Positions 33,025 to 45,896 of a stretch of 64,000 nt of DNA are shown piece by piece. Under the pieces are notes generated by a model. It had not been told where the DNA came from. It did not search any database and was given only the letters and a program-made list of their open reading frames with translations. Where the stretch lies: NCBI RefSeq assembly GCF_017876655.1, contig NZ_JAGIOK010000001.1:124001-188000 (forward strand), written 5' to 3'. Position 1 is the stretch's first letter. The number at the start of each line of letters is the position of its first letter. The position numbers and the translations under genes are program-made. The stretch comes from Microbacterium imperiale. GTDB taxonomy: Bacteria > Actinomycetota > Actinomycetes > Actinomycetales > Microbacteriaceae.

Positions 33025-33723
33025 TCATCGGGGGAGCGGGCCGCGGTCGGCCAGCTCGACGTCGTGGTTGTAGCGATAGAGGCGGGCCGGGCGATGGCTG
33101 CCCGTACGGAAGTCGTCGGTCGGGATGAGGGTGCCCGAGCCGTCGACCTGACGGCGGAAGTTCGCGGGGTCGAGTCGGCGGCCGCCGATCGCCTCGTAGA
33201 CCTCGCGCAGTTCGGCGAGGGTGAACAGCTCGGGAAGCAGTCCGTGAGCGATCCGGCTGTAGCCGACCTTGTTCCGCAGCCGCCACAGGGCGTACTCGAC
33301 GATGAGATCGTGGTCGAACGCGAGCGGGGGCAGCGCCGCGGCGTCGAACCACGCGACGTTCTCGTCGGCGGGCAGAGGCGTCGAGGCGATGTCCTCGCGG
33401 ACCAGCGCCCAGTAGACGATCGACACGACGCGGGCGGGCGAGCGCCCGACGTCGCCGAAGGCGTACAACTGCTCGAGGTAGCTCGGGGCCAGCGCGGTGG
33501 TCTCGGCGAGAGTGCGGGATGCCGCGGCCTCGAGGTTCTCGGATGCGTCGAGCCATCCGCCGGGGAGAGCCCACTGACCTTCGTGGGGGTCTCGTGTTCG
33601 TCGCACGAGCGGCAGCACCACCGAGGGCAGCTCGCCGTCCTCGTGATGACGCAGGCTGAAGATCACCGTCGACACCGCGACGCGGATCTCTTCCGGCGAC
33701 GCGCTGGCCGATGTTCTTGTCAT
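33025..33723 (-). CDS. nrtR: NrtR-type Nudix transcriptional regulator of NAD synthesis
   Basis: The 232-aa protein joins an N-terminal Nudix fold to a C-terminal winged-helix region (about 145-215, LPELFTLAELREVYEAIGG and LDPANFRRQV). The Nudix box is eroded: GWLDASE keeps G-x5-E, but the catalytic REUxEE reads RTLAET. That is expected for NrtR, which uses the fold to sense ADP-ribose or related ligands and then leaves DNA. The position directly in front of nadA is the classical context. ATG 33723 lies one base from an inverted repeat that is the probable operator. Confidence 0.88.
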   Translation of the reverse strand: MTRTSASASPEEIRVAVSTVIFSLRHHEDGELPSVVLPLVRRTRDPHEGQWALPGGWLDASENLEAAASRTLAETTALAPSYLEQLYAFGDVGRSPARVVSIVYWALVREDIASTPLPADENVAWFDAAALPPLAFDHDLIVEYALWRLRNKVGYSRIAHGLLPELFTLAELREVYEAIGGRRLDPANFRRQVDGSGTLIPTDDFRTGSHRPARLYRYNHDVELADRGPLPR

Positions 33724-33724
33724 T

Positions 33725-33758
33725 GTGACCCTAACTCTCGCACCGATCTTATAGTCAC
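33725..33758 (-). promoter_or_regulatory. Candidate NrtR operator over the nrtR-nad promoter
   Basis: GTGACCCTAA (33725-33734) and TTATAGTCAC (33749-33758) are inverted copies matching at 8 of 10 positions with a 14-nt spacer. On the minus strand the distal arm contains a -10-like TATAAG (33753-33748), with TTTGGC 16 nt further upstream as a possible -35. A bound regulator would block the promoter of nrtR and the nad operon. The assignment is inferred from position; I have not matched it to a published motif. Confidence 0.55.
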
Positions 33759-33851
33759 CTCGACCGAACGCCAAACACGCTGAGTAGTGTCGCGTCACGG
33801 CACGACTCCCAGGCGGGCCGCGTACGCTGATCCGGTCCCCGAGGAGGTCCT

Positions 33852-35024
33852 GTGCTGTTGGTCGACGTGATCGTCGTGATCCTTCTCGTCGGGGCATTCG
33901 CCATCGGCGTCACGCGCGGACTCGTGGCGATCGCCGGGTCGCTCGCAGGCCTGGTCGTCGGCTCCCTGCTCGCTGTGTGGGCGGTTCCCCTCATCGCGCC
34001 CGGTGTCGCCGACTGGGAGTACCGCTCGCTCGTCCTCACCATCTGCGCGATCGCCATCGTCGCGTTGTGCACAGCCCTCGGAACGGCCGTGGGAGCGGCG
34101 ATCCGTCGCGGCGTCGACCGCGCCAAGCTGCGGGTGCTCGATCGGATCCTCGGGGCCGGTGCGGCGACCGTCGCGGGCGGGCTCGTCCTGCTCCTGGGCG
34201 CGGGAACCATCACCGCGAGCGGGATGCCGGTGGTATCGACGGCCATCGCCTCGTCGCGCGTGCTCAGCATCATCGACGGACTCACCCCCGCCCCCGTCGA
34301 CACCGCGCTCGCCGAGGTGCGCGGGTTCGTGGTCGACGAGGGCATCCCGCGCATCGGCGAACTGCTGCGACCCGAGGTCGCGCCCACGGCTCCGGCGGTG
34401 GCTCTCGACGACCCCGAACTGCAGCGCGCTGCCGCATCCGTCGCGCGGATCAGCGGCACCGCCTACGCCTGCGGCGTGTCGATGACCGGGTCGGGCTTCG
34501 TGGCCGCCGACGGTCTCATCGTCACGAACGCTCACGTCGTCGCGGGCGTCGACACGCCCGTCGTCGAGCTCCCCGGACGCGACGCGAGAGAGGGGCGCGT
34601 GGTGTACTTCGACCCGACCGATGACCTGGCTGTCATCGCCGTCGACGGTCTCGAGGCCGCACCGCTGAGCATCGTGCCGCCCGTGGCGCCGGGCACCGCG
34701 GTCGCGGTGCAGGGCTACCCGCTGGGCGGACCCTTCACCAGCGGCGCCGCCTTCGTCCTGTCGGTCGGGTCGGCACCCGTTCCCGACATCTACGACGGCT
34801 CGAGCTCGCCGCGCGAGATCTACGCGCTCGAGGCCGACGTGCGGCCCGGCAACTCGGGCGGCCCGGTGCTCACCGACGCCGGCGCCGTCGCCGGAGTGGT
34901 CTTCGCCCGCGGCGCCGAGGGCGAGCAGCGCGGTTACGCGATGACCACGACGGAGCTGCTGCCGGTGCTCGCGGGCGTGGATGCCGCCGCACCCGCCGTC
35001 GCCTCGGGCGCCTGCACGCGCTGA
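33852..35024 (+). CDS. marP: MarP-like membrane serine protease (CvpA + trypsin-like)
   Basis: The 390-aa protein has four CvpA-type helices (about residues 5-125) and a periplasmic chymotrypsin-fold protease. The triad is H228 (TNAHVV), D257 or D258 (DPTDDLAV) and S335 (RPGNSGGP). C207 and C388 could form the disulfide known in the M. tuberculosis enzyme, where MarP is needed for pH homeostasis in acid. GTG 33852 follows GAGGAGG. It is divergent from nrtR, and nothing ties it to NAD metabolism. Confidence 0.9.
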   Translation: MLLVDVIVVILLVGAFAIGVTRGLVAIAGSLAGLVVGSLLAVWAVPLIAPGVADWEYRSLVLTICAIAIVALCTALGTAVGAAIRRGVDRAKLRVLDRILGAGAATVAGGLVLLLGAGTITASGMPVVSTAIASSRVLSIIDGLTPAPVDTALAEVRGFVVDEGIPRIGELLRPEVAPTAPAVALDDPELQRAAASVARISGTAYACGVSMTGSGFVAADGLIVTNAHVVAGVDTPVVELPGRDAREGRVVYFDPTDDLAVIAVDGLEAAPLSIVPPVAPGTAVAVQGYPLGGPFTSGAAFVLSVGSAPVPDIYDGSSSPREIYALEADVRPGNSGGPVLTDAGAVAGVVFARGAEGEQRGYAMTTTELLPVLAGVDAAAPAVASGACTR

Positions 35025-35066
35025 CACCGCGCCAGCGCTGGTCGGGCGCGCCCCACGCGGTGCCGC

Positions 35067-35072
35067 TATGCT
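35067..35072 (+). promoter_or_regulatory. Candidate -10 hexamer TATGCT for the gcv leader
   Basis: TATGCT lies about 35 nt before the first glycine aptamer and would start a leader of about 250 nt ahead of gcvT. The -35 is unclear. Confidence 0.4.
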
Positions 35073-35104
35073 GATCGCGCAACTGAAGACAGGCCGCATG
35101 ACGC

Positions 35105-35280
35105 ACGCGGGAGAGCTCCGGTAATACCGGGCACCGAAGGAGCAAGCCTCCCCGCCAATCTCTCAGGTCCGCGTACCGCGCGCGTCCGGCCGCTCTGGAA
35201 AGCGATCCTGCACGGATCCGCCGACGGTGAAAGCCGGGTCCGCCCGGTGAAACTCTCAGGCCCAAGACAGAGGGGGAGTT
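35105..35280 (+). promoter_or_regulatory. Tandem glycine riboswitch
   Basis: Two glycine aptamers lie in series: the first at about 35108-35170 (GCGGGAGAGCTCC ... CACCGAAGGAGCAAGCC ... AATCTCTCAGG) and the second at about 35190-35277 (CTCTGGAAAGCG ... CGACGGTGAAAGCC ... AAACTCTCAGG ... AGAGGGGGAG). The paired GGAGAG/CTCTCAGG signatures and the ACCGAAGGAG / GGTGAAAG cores are diagnostic. The following 50 nt contain a 9-bp hairpin around 35283-35309 and a CCCG-TCA-CGGG stem touching the gcvT ribosome-binding site, suggesting translational control. Glycine should switch on gcvT-gcvH-gcvP. Confidence 0.93.
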
Positions 35281-35328
35281 CCCGGATGCCGCGACCGTGG
35301 CATTCGGCAGCCCGTCACGGGAGAACTC

Positions 35329-36437
<1,109 letters not shown>

Positions 36438-36441
<4 letters not shown>

Positions 36442-36817
36442 CCGATCTCGACGCCCTGAAGTACACCGCCGAGCACGAGTGGGTCTCCCTCTCGGGCACG
36501 ACCGCCACGGTCGGCATCACCGACTACGCCGCCGAGAAGCTGGGCGACGTCGTCTACGTCGACCTCCCGGCCGTCGGCACGGCCGTGACCGCCGACGAGG
36601 TCTGCGGCGAGATCGAATCGACCAAGTCGGTCGGCGAGCTCTACGCCCCCCTCAGCGGCGAGGTGGTCGAGGTCAACGACGCCGTCGTCGACGACCCGTC
36701 GCAGGTCAACGCCGGGCCCTTCGACGGCGGATGGCTGATCCGCATCTCGGTGGACCCCGCGGCGGTCGAGCGCCTCCTCGACCGCGACGCCTACCTCGCC
36801 CTCACGGGCGGAGACCG

Positions 36818-36821
<4 letters not shown>
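36438..36821 (+). CDS. gcvH: Glycine cleavage system H protein
   Basis: The 127-aa lipoyl carrier shuttles the aminomethyl group between P and T proteins. The lipoylated lysine is K63 in [14 protein letters not shown], inside the usual hairpin, and the N-terminal YTAEHEWVS motif is present. ATG 36438 overlaps the gcvT stop (ATGA), and its own stop overlaps gcvP in the same way, so the three products are made in a coupled fashion. No lipoate gene is in the window. Confidence 0.97.
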
Positions 36822-39688
<2,867 letters not shown>

Positions 39689-39707
39689 TCGGATGCCGCG
39701 AACGCGG

Positions 39708-39765
39708 ACGTTCCCGCCGACCACGCATCGTCCACGGTGCGCTGTCGGCGGGAACGTGTGTTTTT
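39708..39765 (+). terminator. Rho-independent terminator of the gcv operon
   Basis: ACGTTCCCGCCGAC and GTCGGCGGGAACGT form a 14-bp perfect stem with a 22-nt loop, followed by GTGTTTTT. This is the most classical terminator in the window. It can also stop the convergent CPBP gene. Confidence 0.9.
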
Positions 39766-39775
39766 CGGCGAGGTG

Positions 39776-40531
39776 TCAGAACAGCGTCGGCCACCAGGCC
39801 GCGGCGAGCGGATAGCCGATGAAGGCGATCAGATCGATCACGACGTGGGCGATGACCAGCGGCATCACGCGGCCCCAGCGGTGATACACCCAGCCGAAGA
39901 CGATGCCCATCGCGAGGTTGCCGAAGATCGGACCGATGCCCTGATACGCGTGGTAGAGCCCGCGCAGCGCAGCGGTCGACAGGATGATCGTCCACGTGCT
40001 CCAGCCCAGACGCCGCAGCCGATCGAAGAGGTACGCGATGAAGATGACCTCCTCGGTCAGACCCGCGCGCACAGCGGCGAGGGTGAGAAGGAGGATGGCG
40101 GTCCACGCGCCGTCGAGCGGGGCGGCGCCGACCTGCACCGTGATGCCGAGCGCGCGCCCGAGCGCATACAGACCCAGCCCCGGCACGCCGATGATCAGGA
40201 CGAGAAGGATGCCGGTACCGGCATCCGTCCCGAACCTGCGGAAGTCGAGTCCGATCCGGCGCAGCGCCGAACGACCGGGTTCCCACAGGAAGTAGATCGC
40301 GAGCGCCACCGGCGCCAGATTGAACAGGTGCGAGAACGCCTGCGAGACCACTGACCAGGGGTCGACCGTCGCGGCACCGGGATTGAGTGAGGTCGACTGC
40401 TCGCCCAGGCCGACGTCCCGGGTCAGCGCTTGCAGGAACGACAGCACCGAGAAGAAGGCGGATCGCCCGACCGAGAGGGCCAGGACGATCACGATCTCCC
40501 ACCCCAGGCGGACGCGTGATGGTGATGCCAT
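39776..40531 (-). CDS. CPBP-family intramembrane metalloprotease
   Basis: The 251-aa protein has about seven membrane helices and carries the ABI/CPBP motifs. These are the glutamate pair in GLTEEVIFIAYLFDRLRR (about residues 158-175), an R-G-L-Y-H-A-Y segment and a late NLAMGIVFGWVYHRWGR with HVVID. These residues form the zinc site of Rce1-like proteases. In bacteria members act in peptide maturation or bacteriocin immunity, but most, like this one, have no known substrate. It is convergent with gcvP and divergent from the peptide transporter. Confidence 0.88.
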   Translation of the reverse strand: MASPSRVRLGWEIVIVLALSVGRSAFFSVLSFLQALTRDVGLGEQSTSLNPGAATVDPWSVVSQAFSHLFNLAPVALAIYFLWEPGRSALRRIGLDFRRFGTDAGTGILLVLIIGVPGLGLYALGRALGITVQVGAAPLDGAWTAILLLTLAAVRAGLTEEVIFIAYLFDRLRRLGWSTWTIILSTAALRGLYHAYQGIGPIFGNLAMGIVFGWVYHRWGRVMPLVIAHVVIDLIAFIGYPLAAAWWPTLF

Positions 40532-40649
40532 GGAACCTCCTCGGGTCGCCTCCGGCGTCCCCTCGACCGGCGGGATGCCGCGCCGCCGAGCAGACTGCTT
40601 CGCGCCGCGCTCGGCGGGTTAAGGATATGTAACGTTTGCTGTACGCGTT

Positions 40650-40678
40650 TTGACCAACGTCTGACCGCTCCTTATCGT
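40650..40678 (+). promoter_or_regulatory. Promoter of the peptide-transporter operon
   Basis: TTGACC (40650-40655) and TATCGT (40673-40678) are separated by 17 bp, close to the sigma-70-type consensus and by far the best -35/-10 pair I see in the window. It lies in an A+T-rich patch 70 nt before the start of the lipoprotein gene. The patch (40615-40650) may also hold the divergent CPBP promoter. Confidence 0.65.
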
Positions 40679-40747
40679 CTTGGTATCCGCGGCGGTCGAT
40701 CGTGACCGGTCTGCCGACCCGCACCCATCCCTTGCACAGGAGGAAAT

Positions 40748-42541
40748 GTGTCTGGAAAGACCTGGCGCTCGCGCGCCATCACGGCGGGAGCGGGTGTCGC
40801 TGTCGCGTCCCTGGCCCTCGCCGGCTGCACCACAGCACCCACCGAAGAAGGCTCGGGCGAAGAGGGCGGCACGATCACGATCGCGACGACCAACGCCTTC
40901 ACGTCCTTCAACGGCGACACCCCCGAGGCGAACCTCGACACCAACGGCATGGTGGGCTACCTCACCGGTGTCTCCGGTGGCCTGGGCCTCGGCGGCTTCC
41001 TGCGCCTCGACTCGGACTTCAGCGTGCTCCCGAACACCGACTTCGGCACGTACGAGACCGTCTCGGAAGACCCGCTGACCGTCAAGTACACCCTCAACGA
41101 GGGCCTCACGTGGTCGGACGGCGAGCCCATCGACGCCGACGACATGCTCGTGAACTGGGCCATCTCGTCGGGCTACTTCGACGACGCCGTCCTCGACCCC
41201 GCCACGGGTGAGGTCACCAACGGCGGCACCCAGTACTTCAGCCTCGCCGGCAGCACCGCCGGGCTCGACACCACCGCGTTCCCCGAGATCGGCGACGACA
41301 ACCTGTCGATGACGATCACGTACGGCACGCCCTACGTCGACTACGAGCTCGTCAACCCCATCGGCAAGCCGGCTCACGTCCTGGCCGAGAAGGCCGGCGT
41401 CTCCGAGGAGGAGTTCATCGAGCTCCTCAAGACGCTGCCCGAGGGCAACCCCGAGGCCCCCGTCCCGGCGAACGAGACGCTCAAGGCTGCCGCCGACTTC
41501 TGGAACACCGGCTACGACGTCACGGCGATGCCGACCGACGAGAGCCTGCTCGTCGCGAGCGGTCCGTTCATCGTGACCGACTTCGTGCCGGAGTCGAGCA
41601 TCACGCTCGGCAAGAACCCGGAGTACAAGGGCGAGATGTCGCCCGCCTACGACCAGCTCGTGATCCGCTTCATCGGCGACTCGAACGCTCAGGTCACCGC
41701 TCTTCAGAACGGCGAGGTCCAGGCGATCCAGCCGCAGGCCTCCGCCGACACGCTGACCGCTCTCGAGAACGCCAACGCGACCGTCCACCCGGGCGACCAG
41801 CTGGCGTACGACCACCTCGACCTGAGCTTCAGCGGTGTCTTCGCCGAGGCGAACGTCCGTGAGGCCTTCCTCAAGACGATCCCGCGTCAGCAGATCCTCG
41901 AGTCGATCGTCACCCCGGTGAACCCGGAGGCCTCGGTCCTCAACTCGCAGATCTTCCTGCCCACCGACGGCGAGCAGTACGAGACGGCCGTCGCCTCGAG
42001 CGGCTACGACGCCTTCACCGAGCCCGACATCGAGGGCGCCAAGGCGCTCCTGGCTGGTGCGACCCCGACGGTCCGCATCCTCTACAACACCAACAACCCG
42101 AACCGTGTCGACACCTTCCGCGCCATCCAGCAGTCGGCGCAGGAGGCGGGCTTCGTGATCGAGGACGCCGGTTCGCCGGACTGGGGCTCGCTCCTGGGTA
42201 GCGGCAGCTACGACGCGTCGATCTTCGGCTGGGTCTCGCCGGGTGCCGGCAACGCCGCCCTGCCGCAGATCTTCAAGACGAACGGTGGTGGCAACTACAA
42301 CGGCTACTCGAACCCCACGGTCGACCAGCTGGTGGACGAGAGCCAGGTCACGCTCGACCCCGAGCGCCTCGCCGAGATCAAGGTCCAGATCGACACCGAG
42401 ACCGCGAAGGACTTCTACGGTCTGCCGCTGTTCCAGTCGCCGGGCCTGTTCGCCGACAACGGCTCCGTCACGGGCATCGAGTACTTCGGTGGCCAGACCG
42501 GAATCGTCTGGAACGCACAGGAGTGGACGCTCGCCGGCTGA
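40748..42541 (+). CDS. Peptide/opine-type ABC transporter substrate-binding lipoprotein
   Basis: The 597-aa family 5 solute-binding protein has a signal peptide with lipobox LALAG-C27, so it is anchored outside the membrane after lipidation. SBP_bac_5 features include GLTWSDGEPIDADDMLVNW (about 118-136), FIVTDFVPESSITLGKNPEY and the C-terminal GLPLFQSP. It captures oligopeptides or similar ligands for the two permeases and double ATPase downstream. GTG 40748 is preceded by AGGAGGAAAT. A hairpin after the stop would let it be made in excess over the permeases. Confidence 0.95.
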   Translation: MSGKTWRSRAITAGAGVAVASLALAGCTTAPTEEGSGEEGGTITIATTNAFTSFNGDTPEANLDTNGMVGYLTGVSGGLGLGGFLRLDSDFSVLPNTDFGTYETVSEDPLTVKYTLNEGLTWSDGEPIDADDMLVNWAISSGYFDDAVLDPATGEVTNGGTQYFSLAGSTAGLDTTAFPEIGDDNLSMTITYGTPYVDYELVNPIGKPAHVLAEKAGVSEEEFIELLKTLPEGNPEAPVPANETLKAAADFWNTGYDVTAMPTDESLLVASGPFIVTDFVPESSITLGKNPEYKGEMSPAYDQLVIRFIGDSNAQVTALQNGEVQAIQPQASADTLTALENANATVHPGDQLAYDHLDLSFSGVFAEANVREAFLKTIPRQQILESIVTPVNPEASVLNSQIFLPTDGEQYETAVASSGYDAFTEPDIEGAKALLAGATPTVRILYNTNNPNRVDTFRAIQQSAQEAGFVIEDAGSPDWGSLLGSGSYDASIFGWVSPGAGNAALPQIFKTNGGGNYNGYSNPTVDQLVDESQVTLDPERLAEIKVQIDTETAKDFYGLPLFQSPGLFADNGSVTGIEYFGGQTGIVWNAQEWTLAG

Positions 42542-42572
42542 CCGCCGGCGGCTGACACCCGGTTAACCTGAA

Positions 42573-42603
42573 GGGCGCCGGAGTCGACACGGCTCCGGCG
42601 CCC
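42573..42603 (+). terminator. Attenuating hairpin between lipoprotein and permease genes
   Basis: GGGCGCCGGAG and CTCCGGCGCCC form an 11-bp perfect stem with a 9-nt loop and no U-tract. A second small stem (GGCGC-TACA-GCGCC, about 42637-42650) and a TATCCT follow before the permease gene. It probably lowers expression of the membrane components relative to the binding protein. Confidence 0.65.
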
Positions 42604-42683
42604 CGCCATGTCCGCAGAGCGGGCGCTATCCTGTCGAGGCGCTACAGCGCCCACGACCCCCCAACAGAAGGAAGATCCACGCG

Positions 42684-44228
42684 ATGGTCGGATTCGTCCT
42701 CAGGCGTATCGCCGTCTCGATCCTGGTCCTGCTCGCAGCGTCGTTCATCATGTACGTGCTGTCCGCCAACTCGGGCGACCCCCTGCAGGACTTGCGCGAA
42801 TCGAGCGCGCCGAACCGAGACCAGCTCATCGCCGCACGCGTCGCGGCCCTGGATCTGGACACGCCGGTTCCGCTCCGATACTTCCTGTGGCTCGGCGGTG
42901 CCGCTCAGTGCCTCGTGCCGTTCATCGGCACGTGCGACCTCGGCTCGACCATCTCCAACGCGCAGGTGACCGACATCCTGCCGACGGCGATGATCTCGAC
43001 GCTTCAGCTCGTCACCGTCGCCCTCGTCGTCGCGATCGTCCTCGGCATCGCGGTCGGCATCGTCACGGCGCTGCGCCAGTACAGCGGGTTCGACTTCTCG
43101 GTCACGCTGCTCAGCTTCTTCCTCTACTCCCTCCCCGCCTTCCTCATCGCGGTGCTCCTGAAGGAGTTCCTCGCGCTGGGCTTCAACAACTTCCTGCAGT
43201 CCGAGACCAGCATCGCGCCGTGGGTCATCGTGCTGCTCACGGTTCTGAGCGGCTTCATCTGGCAGGCCGCGGTCGGCGGTGCGCTGAAGCGCCGTCTGCT
43301 CGTCGCGGGCGTCTCGGCAGCGGCGACGGCGGCGCTGCTGGTCTACTTCGACCTCACGAACTGGTTCCGTCAGCCCGGACTGGGCCCCCTCGGCATGCTC
43401 CTTCTCACCGTCGGCGTGGTCGTCGTCACCACCGCGCTCGTCGCCGGTCTCGAGAACCGTCGAGCCCTCATCGTCGCCGGTGTGAACGGCCTCATCGGTT
43501 ACGTCCTCTACTTCGCGCTCCAGGGGCTGCTCGACATCTCGTCGATCGGTACGCTGCTGTTCCTCGCGCTCGGGGCGGTCGCCGTCGGCCTCGTCACGGG
43601 GTGGCTGCTGGGCGGAACCGACCGCGGACAGGCCATGCGCATCGGCGTCATCGTCGCCGTCTTCGTCGGCGCCCTCACGCTGATCGACCGCTTCATGCAG
43701 TCGTGGCCGCAGTACATGTCCAACCCGCGGATCAACAACCGTCCCATCGCGACGGTCGGCGCCGCGACCCCCGGGTTCACGGGCGACGTGTGGCTGACCG
43801 GCATCGACACCTTCACCCACCTCCTCCTGCCGACCATCGCGCTGCTGCTGATCTCGTTCGCGGGCTACACGCGCTATGCGCGCTCGGGCCTGCTCGAGGT
43901 CATGGGTCAGGACTACATCCGCACGGCGCGCGCGAAGGGCCTGTCGGAGCGCACCGTCGTCATGCGTCACGCGCTGCGCAACATGCTGATCCCCATCGCC
44001 ACGCTCGTCGCGACGGATGTCGGAGCACTGCTCGGCGGCGCCGTGATCACCGAGCGCGTCTTCGCGATCAGCGGCATGGGGTCGCTCTTCGTGTCGTCGC
44101 TCGAGCGGGTCGATGTCAACCCGATCATGGGTTACTTCCTCGTCATCGCGTTCACCGCGATCCTGTTCAACTTCCTCGCGGACCTCGCGTACGCCGCGCT
44201 CGACCCCCGAGTGCGAGTAGCCGCGTGA
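42684..44228 (+). CDS. DppB/OppB-type ABC permease with a large extra membrane insert
   Basis: The 514-aa permease has an ordinary N-terminal helix (FVLRRIAVSILVLLAASFIM) and the BPD_transp_1 core near the C-terminus with the EAA loop (GQDYIRTARAKGLSERTVV, about 410-428). The family is normally about 310-340 aa. Here roughly residues 170-345 add some five to six hydrophobic helices between the third and fourth core helices. No frame break is visible. ATG 42684 is preceded by GAAGGAAGATC. It pairs with the next gene to form the channel. Confidence 0.9.
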   Translation: MVGFVLRRIAVSILVLLAASFIMYVLSANSGDPLQDLRESSAPNRDQLIAARVAALDLDTPVPLRYFLWLGGAAQCLVPFIGTCDLGSTISNAQVTDILPTAMISTLQLVTVALVVAIVLGIAVGIVTALRQYSGFDFSVTLLSFFLYSLPAFLIAVLLKEFLALGFNNFLQSETSIAPWVIVLLTVLSGFIWQAAVGGALKRRLLVAGVSAAATAALLVYFDLTNWFRQPGLGPLGMLLLTVGVVVVTTALVAGLENRRALIVAGVNGLIGYVLYFALQGLLDISSIGTLLFLALGAVAVGLVTGWLLGGTDRGQAMRIGVIVAVFVGALTLIDRFMQSWPQYMSNPRINNRPIATVGAATPGFTGDVWLTGIDTFTHLLLPTIALLLISFAGYTRYARSGLLEVMGQDYIRTARAKGLSERTVVMRHALRNMLIPIATLVATDVGALLGGAVITERVFAISGMGSLFVSSLERVDVNPIMGYFLVIAFTAILFNFLADLAYAALDPRVRVAA

Positions 44229-44262
44229 TCGTCCCGACCCCTCGTACCCCGGAGGCCATCCG

Positions 44263-45273
44263 ATGAGCCAGATGATGCCCGAGCCCGTCGAGGCTCCCGC
44301 CGCCCCGACGACCGTCGACGACACCGTCGGCGTCAGCCAGGGACGCCTCATCCTCCGTCGCTTCCTCGCGAACAAGGTCGCCGTCGTGTCCGGCATCCTG
44401 TTTCTGCTTGTCGTCGGATTCTCGATGAGCGCCATCGGGTTCGGCCCGATCCCGGGATGGTGGAAGCACGACTACACCACCCTGTCGCCGCAGACCGGCG
44501 GCGGCGCTCCCACCCTGTCGCTCGTTCCGGAGTGGCTCGGCGGCAACGGCATCTCGCTGGGTGAGCACCCGTTCGGACAGAGCCGCATCGGCATCGACTA
44601 CTTCGCGATGACGATGCGCGGCGTGCAGAACTCCGTGATCGTCATGTTCGTCATCGGCGTCGGCGGCACGGTGATCGGAACCGTGATCGGTGCGATCGCC
44701 GGCTACTACCGCGGCGTGATCGACGCCATCCTCATGCGCATCACGGATGTCTTCATCGTGATCCCCGCCCTCGTGATCGGCGCCATCGTCGGTCGCGCCA
44801 CCGGTGGCCTCGGCGTGTGGCTGCTGGCGGCCTTCCTGGCGCTGGTGTCGTGGATGGTCATCGCACGTCTCGTGCGCGCGGAGTTCCTGAGCCTGCGCGA
44901 GCGGGAGTTCGTCGAAGCGGCACGCGTCGCCGGAGCGAGCGATCTGCGCATCATCTTCAAGCACATCCTGCCCAACGCGATCGGCGTCGTCATCGTCGCC
45001 GCGACGCTGCTCGCCGCCGCCGCGATCCTGCTCGAGACCTCGCTGAGCTACCTGCAGCTCGGCGTGCGTCCGCCCGACGTCTCGCTCGGCCTCATCATCT
45101 CCGACAACCAGTCCGCCTTCCAGACGCGCCCCTGGCTGTTCTGGTGGCCCGCGACGTTCATCGTTCTGCTCGCGCTGCTCGTGAACTTCGTCGGCGACGG
45201 TCTGCGTGACGCGTTCGACCCGCGTCAGAAGCGCTTCTCGCGCCGCCGGACGAAGGAGCGGGCATCCTCGTGA
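44263..45273 (+). CDS. DppC/OppC-type ABC permease
   Basis: The 336-aa second permease has an N-terminal cytoplasmic tail (residues 1-35), an OppC-type N-terminal helix (LRRFLANKVAVVSGILF), a periplasmic loop, then five further helices with the EAA loop REREFVEAARVAGASDLRII (about 208-227) that docks on the ATPases. ATG 44263 follows GGAGGCC. An opposing PH-domain gene separates it from its ATPase gene. Confidence 0.94.
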   Translation: MSQMMPEPVEAPAAPTTVDDTVGVSQGRLILRRFLANKVAVVSGILFLLVVGFSMSAIGFGPIPGWWKHDYTTLSPQTGGGAPTLSLVPEWLGGNGISLGEHPFGQSRIGIDYFAMTMRGVQNSVIVMFVIGVGGTVIGTVIGAIAGYYRGVIDAILMRITDVFIVIPALVIGAIVGRATGGLGVWLLAAFLALVSWMVIARLVRAEFLSLREREFVEAARVAGASDLRIIFKHILPNAIGVVIVAATLLAAAAILLETSLSYLQLGVRPPDVSLGLIISDNQSAFQTRPWLFWWPATFIVLLALLVNFVGDGLRDAFDPRQKRFSRRRTKERASS

Positions 45274-45287
45274 TGCGCGTTCCGCTG

Positions 45288-45896
45288 TCAGAGCAGGAGC
45301 ACTCCTGCGACGAGCGCCGTCGTGCCGAGCACGACCGCGACGATCTCGGCGACGCGCGGGCGGCGCTCGACGGCGATGCGGTCAGCCCGACCGGGCTCGA
45401 TGGCGCCGCTGTCGCGCAGTCGCTCCCAGCGGCCGCGGACGAGCTCCGCGGCTCGACCGGAGTCGGTGCCGGGCAGATCACCGGGACGGATGCCGTCGTC
45501 GCCGCCGAGTCGGTCGAGGCGACGCTTCTCGGATCGGGTCGCGCGGAACGCCGTCAGCTGGCCGGGGGCGGGAGCCGCCGTCGCGCGGATGCGCCGGCCC
45601 GGAGTGTGGAGCGTCAGGGCGAACGCCGTGTCGACGTGGATGAGAGCGCCCCAGGGGATGCGGTGCTCGAGCAGCACGTTCTCGACGTGCACGGCCTCGT
45701 CGTCGACGGTCACCCGCGGCGACCACAGCAGCGCCCACACCAGTGCCGCTCCGCCCGCGGCCGCCACCGGCACGCCGACCAGCAGCGGAAGCGCGCCCGG
45801 GCTGACCAGCGTGGCCCCGGCCGCGGCGGCGAGCCCCGCCCACAGCAGGATGCTCAGCACCTTGTTGAACGTGGACCGGAACGTGACCGCCTGCAT
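45288..45896 (-). CDS. PH-domain membrane protein inside the transporter locus
   Basis: The 202-aa protein has two N-terminal helices (about residues 12-32 and 35-58), a bacterial PH-like domain (RVTVDDEAVHVENVLLEHRIPWGALIHVD, about 61-89, then further strands), a basic/acidic helical stretch and a C-terminal membrane helix (about 183-201). Such actinobacterial proteins have no established function. It lies on the opposite strand between the permease and the ATPase genes of one transporter, which it splits physically. It has only weak start signals of its own. Confidence 0.75.
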   Translation of the reverse strand: MQAVTFRSTFNKVLSILLWAGLAAAAGATLVSPGALPLLVGVPVAAAGGAALVWALLWSPRVTVDDEAVHVENVLLEHRIPWGALIHVDTAFALTLHTPGRRIRATAAPAPGQLTAFRATRSEKRRLDRLGGDDGIRPGDLPGTDSGRAAELVRGRWERLRDSGAIEPGRADRIAVERRPRVAEIVAVVLGTTALVAGVLLL

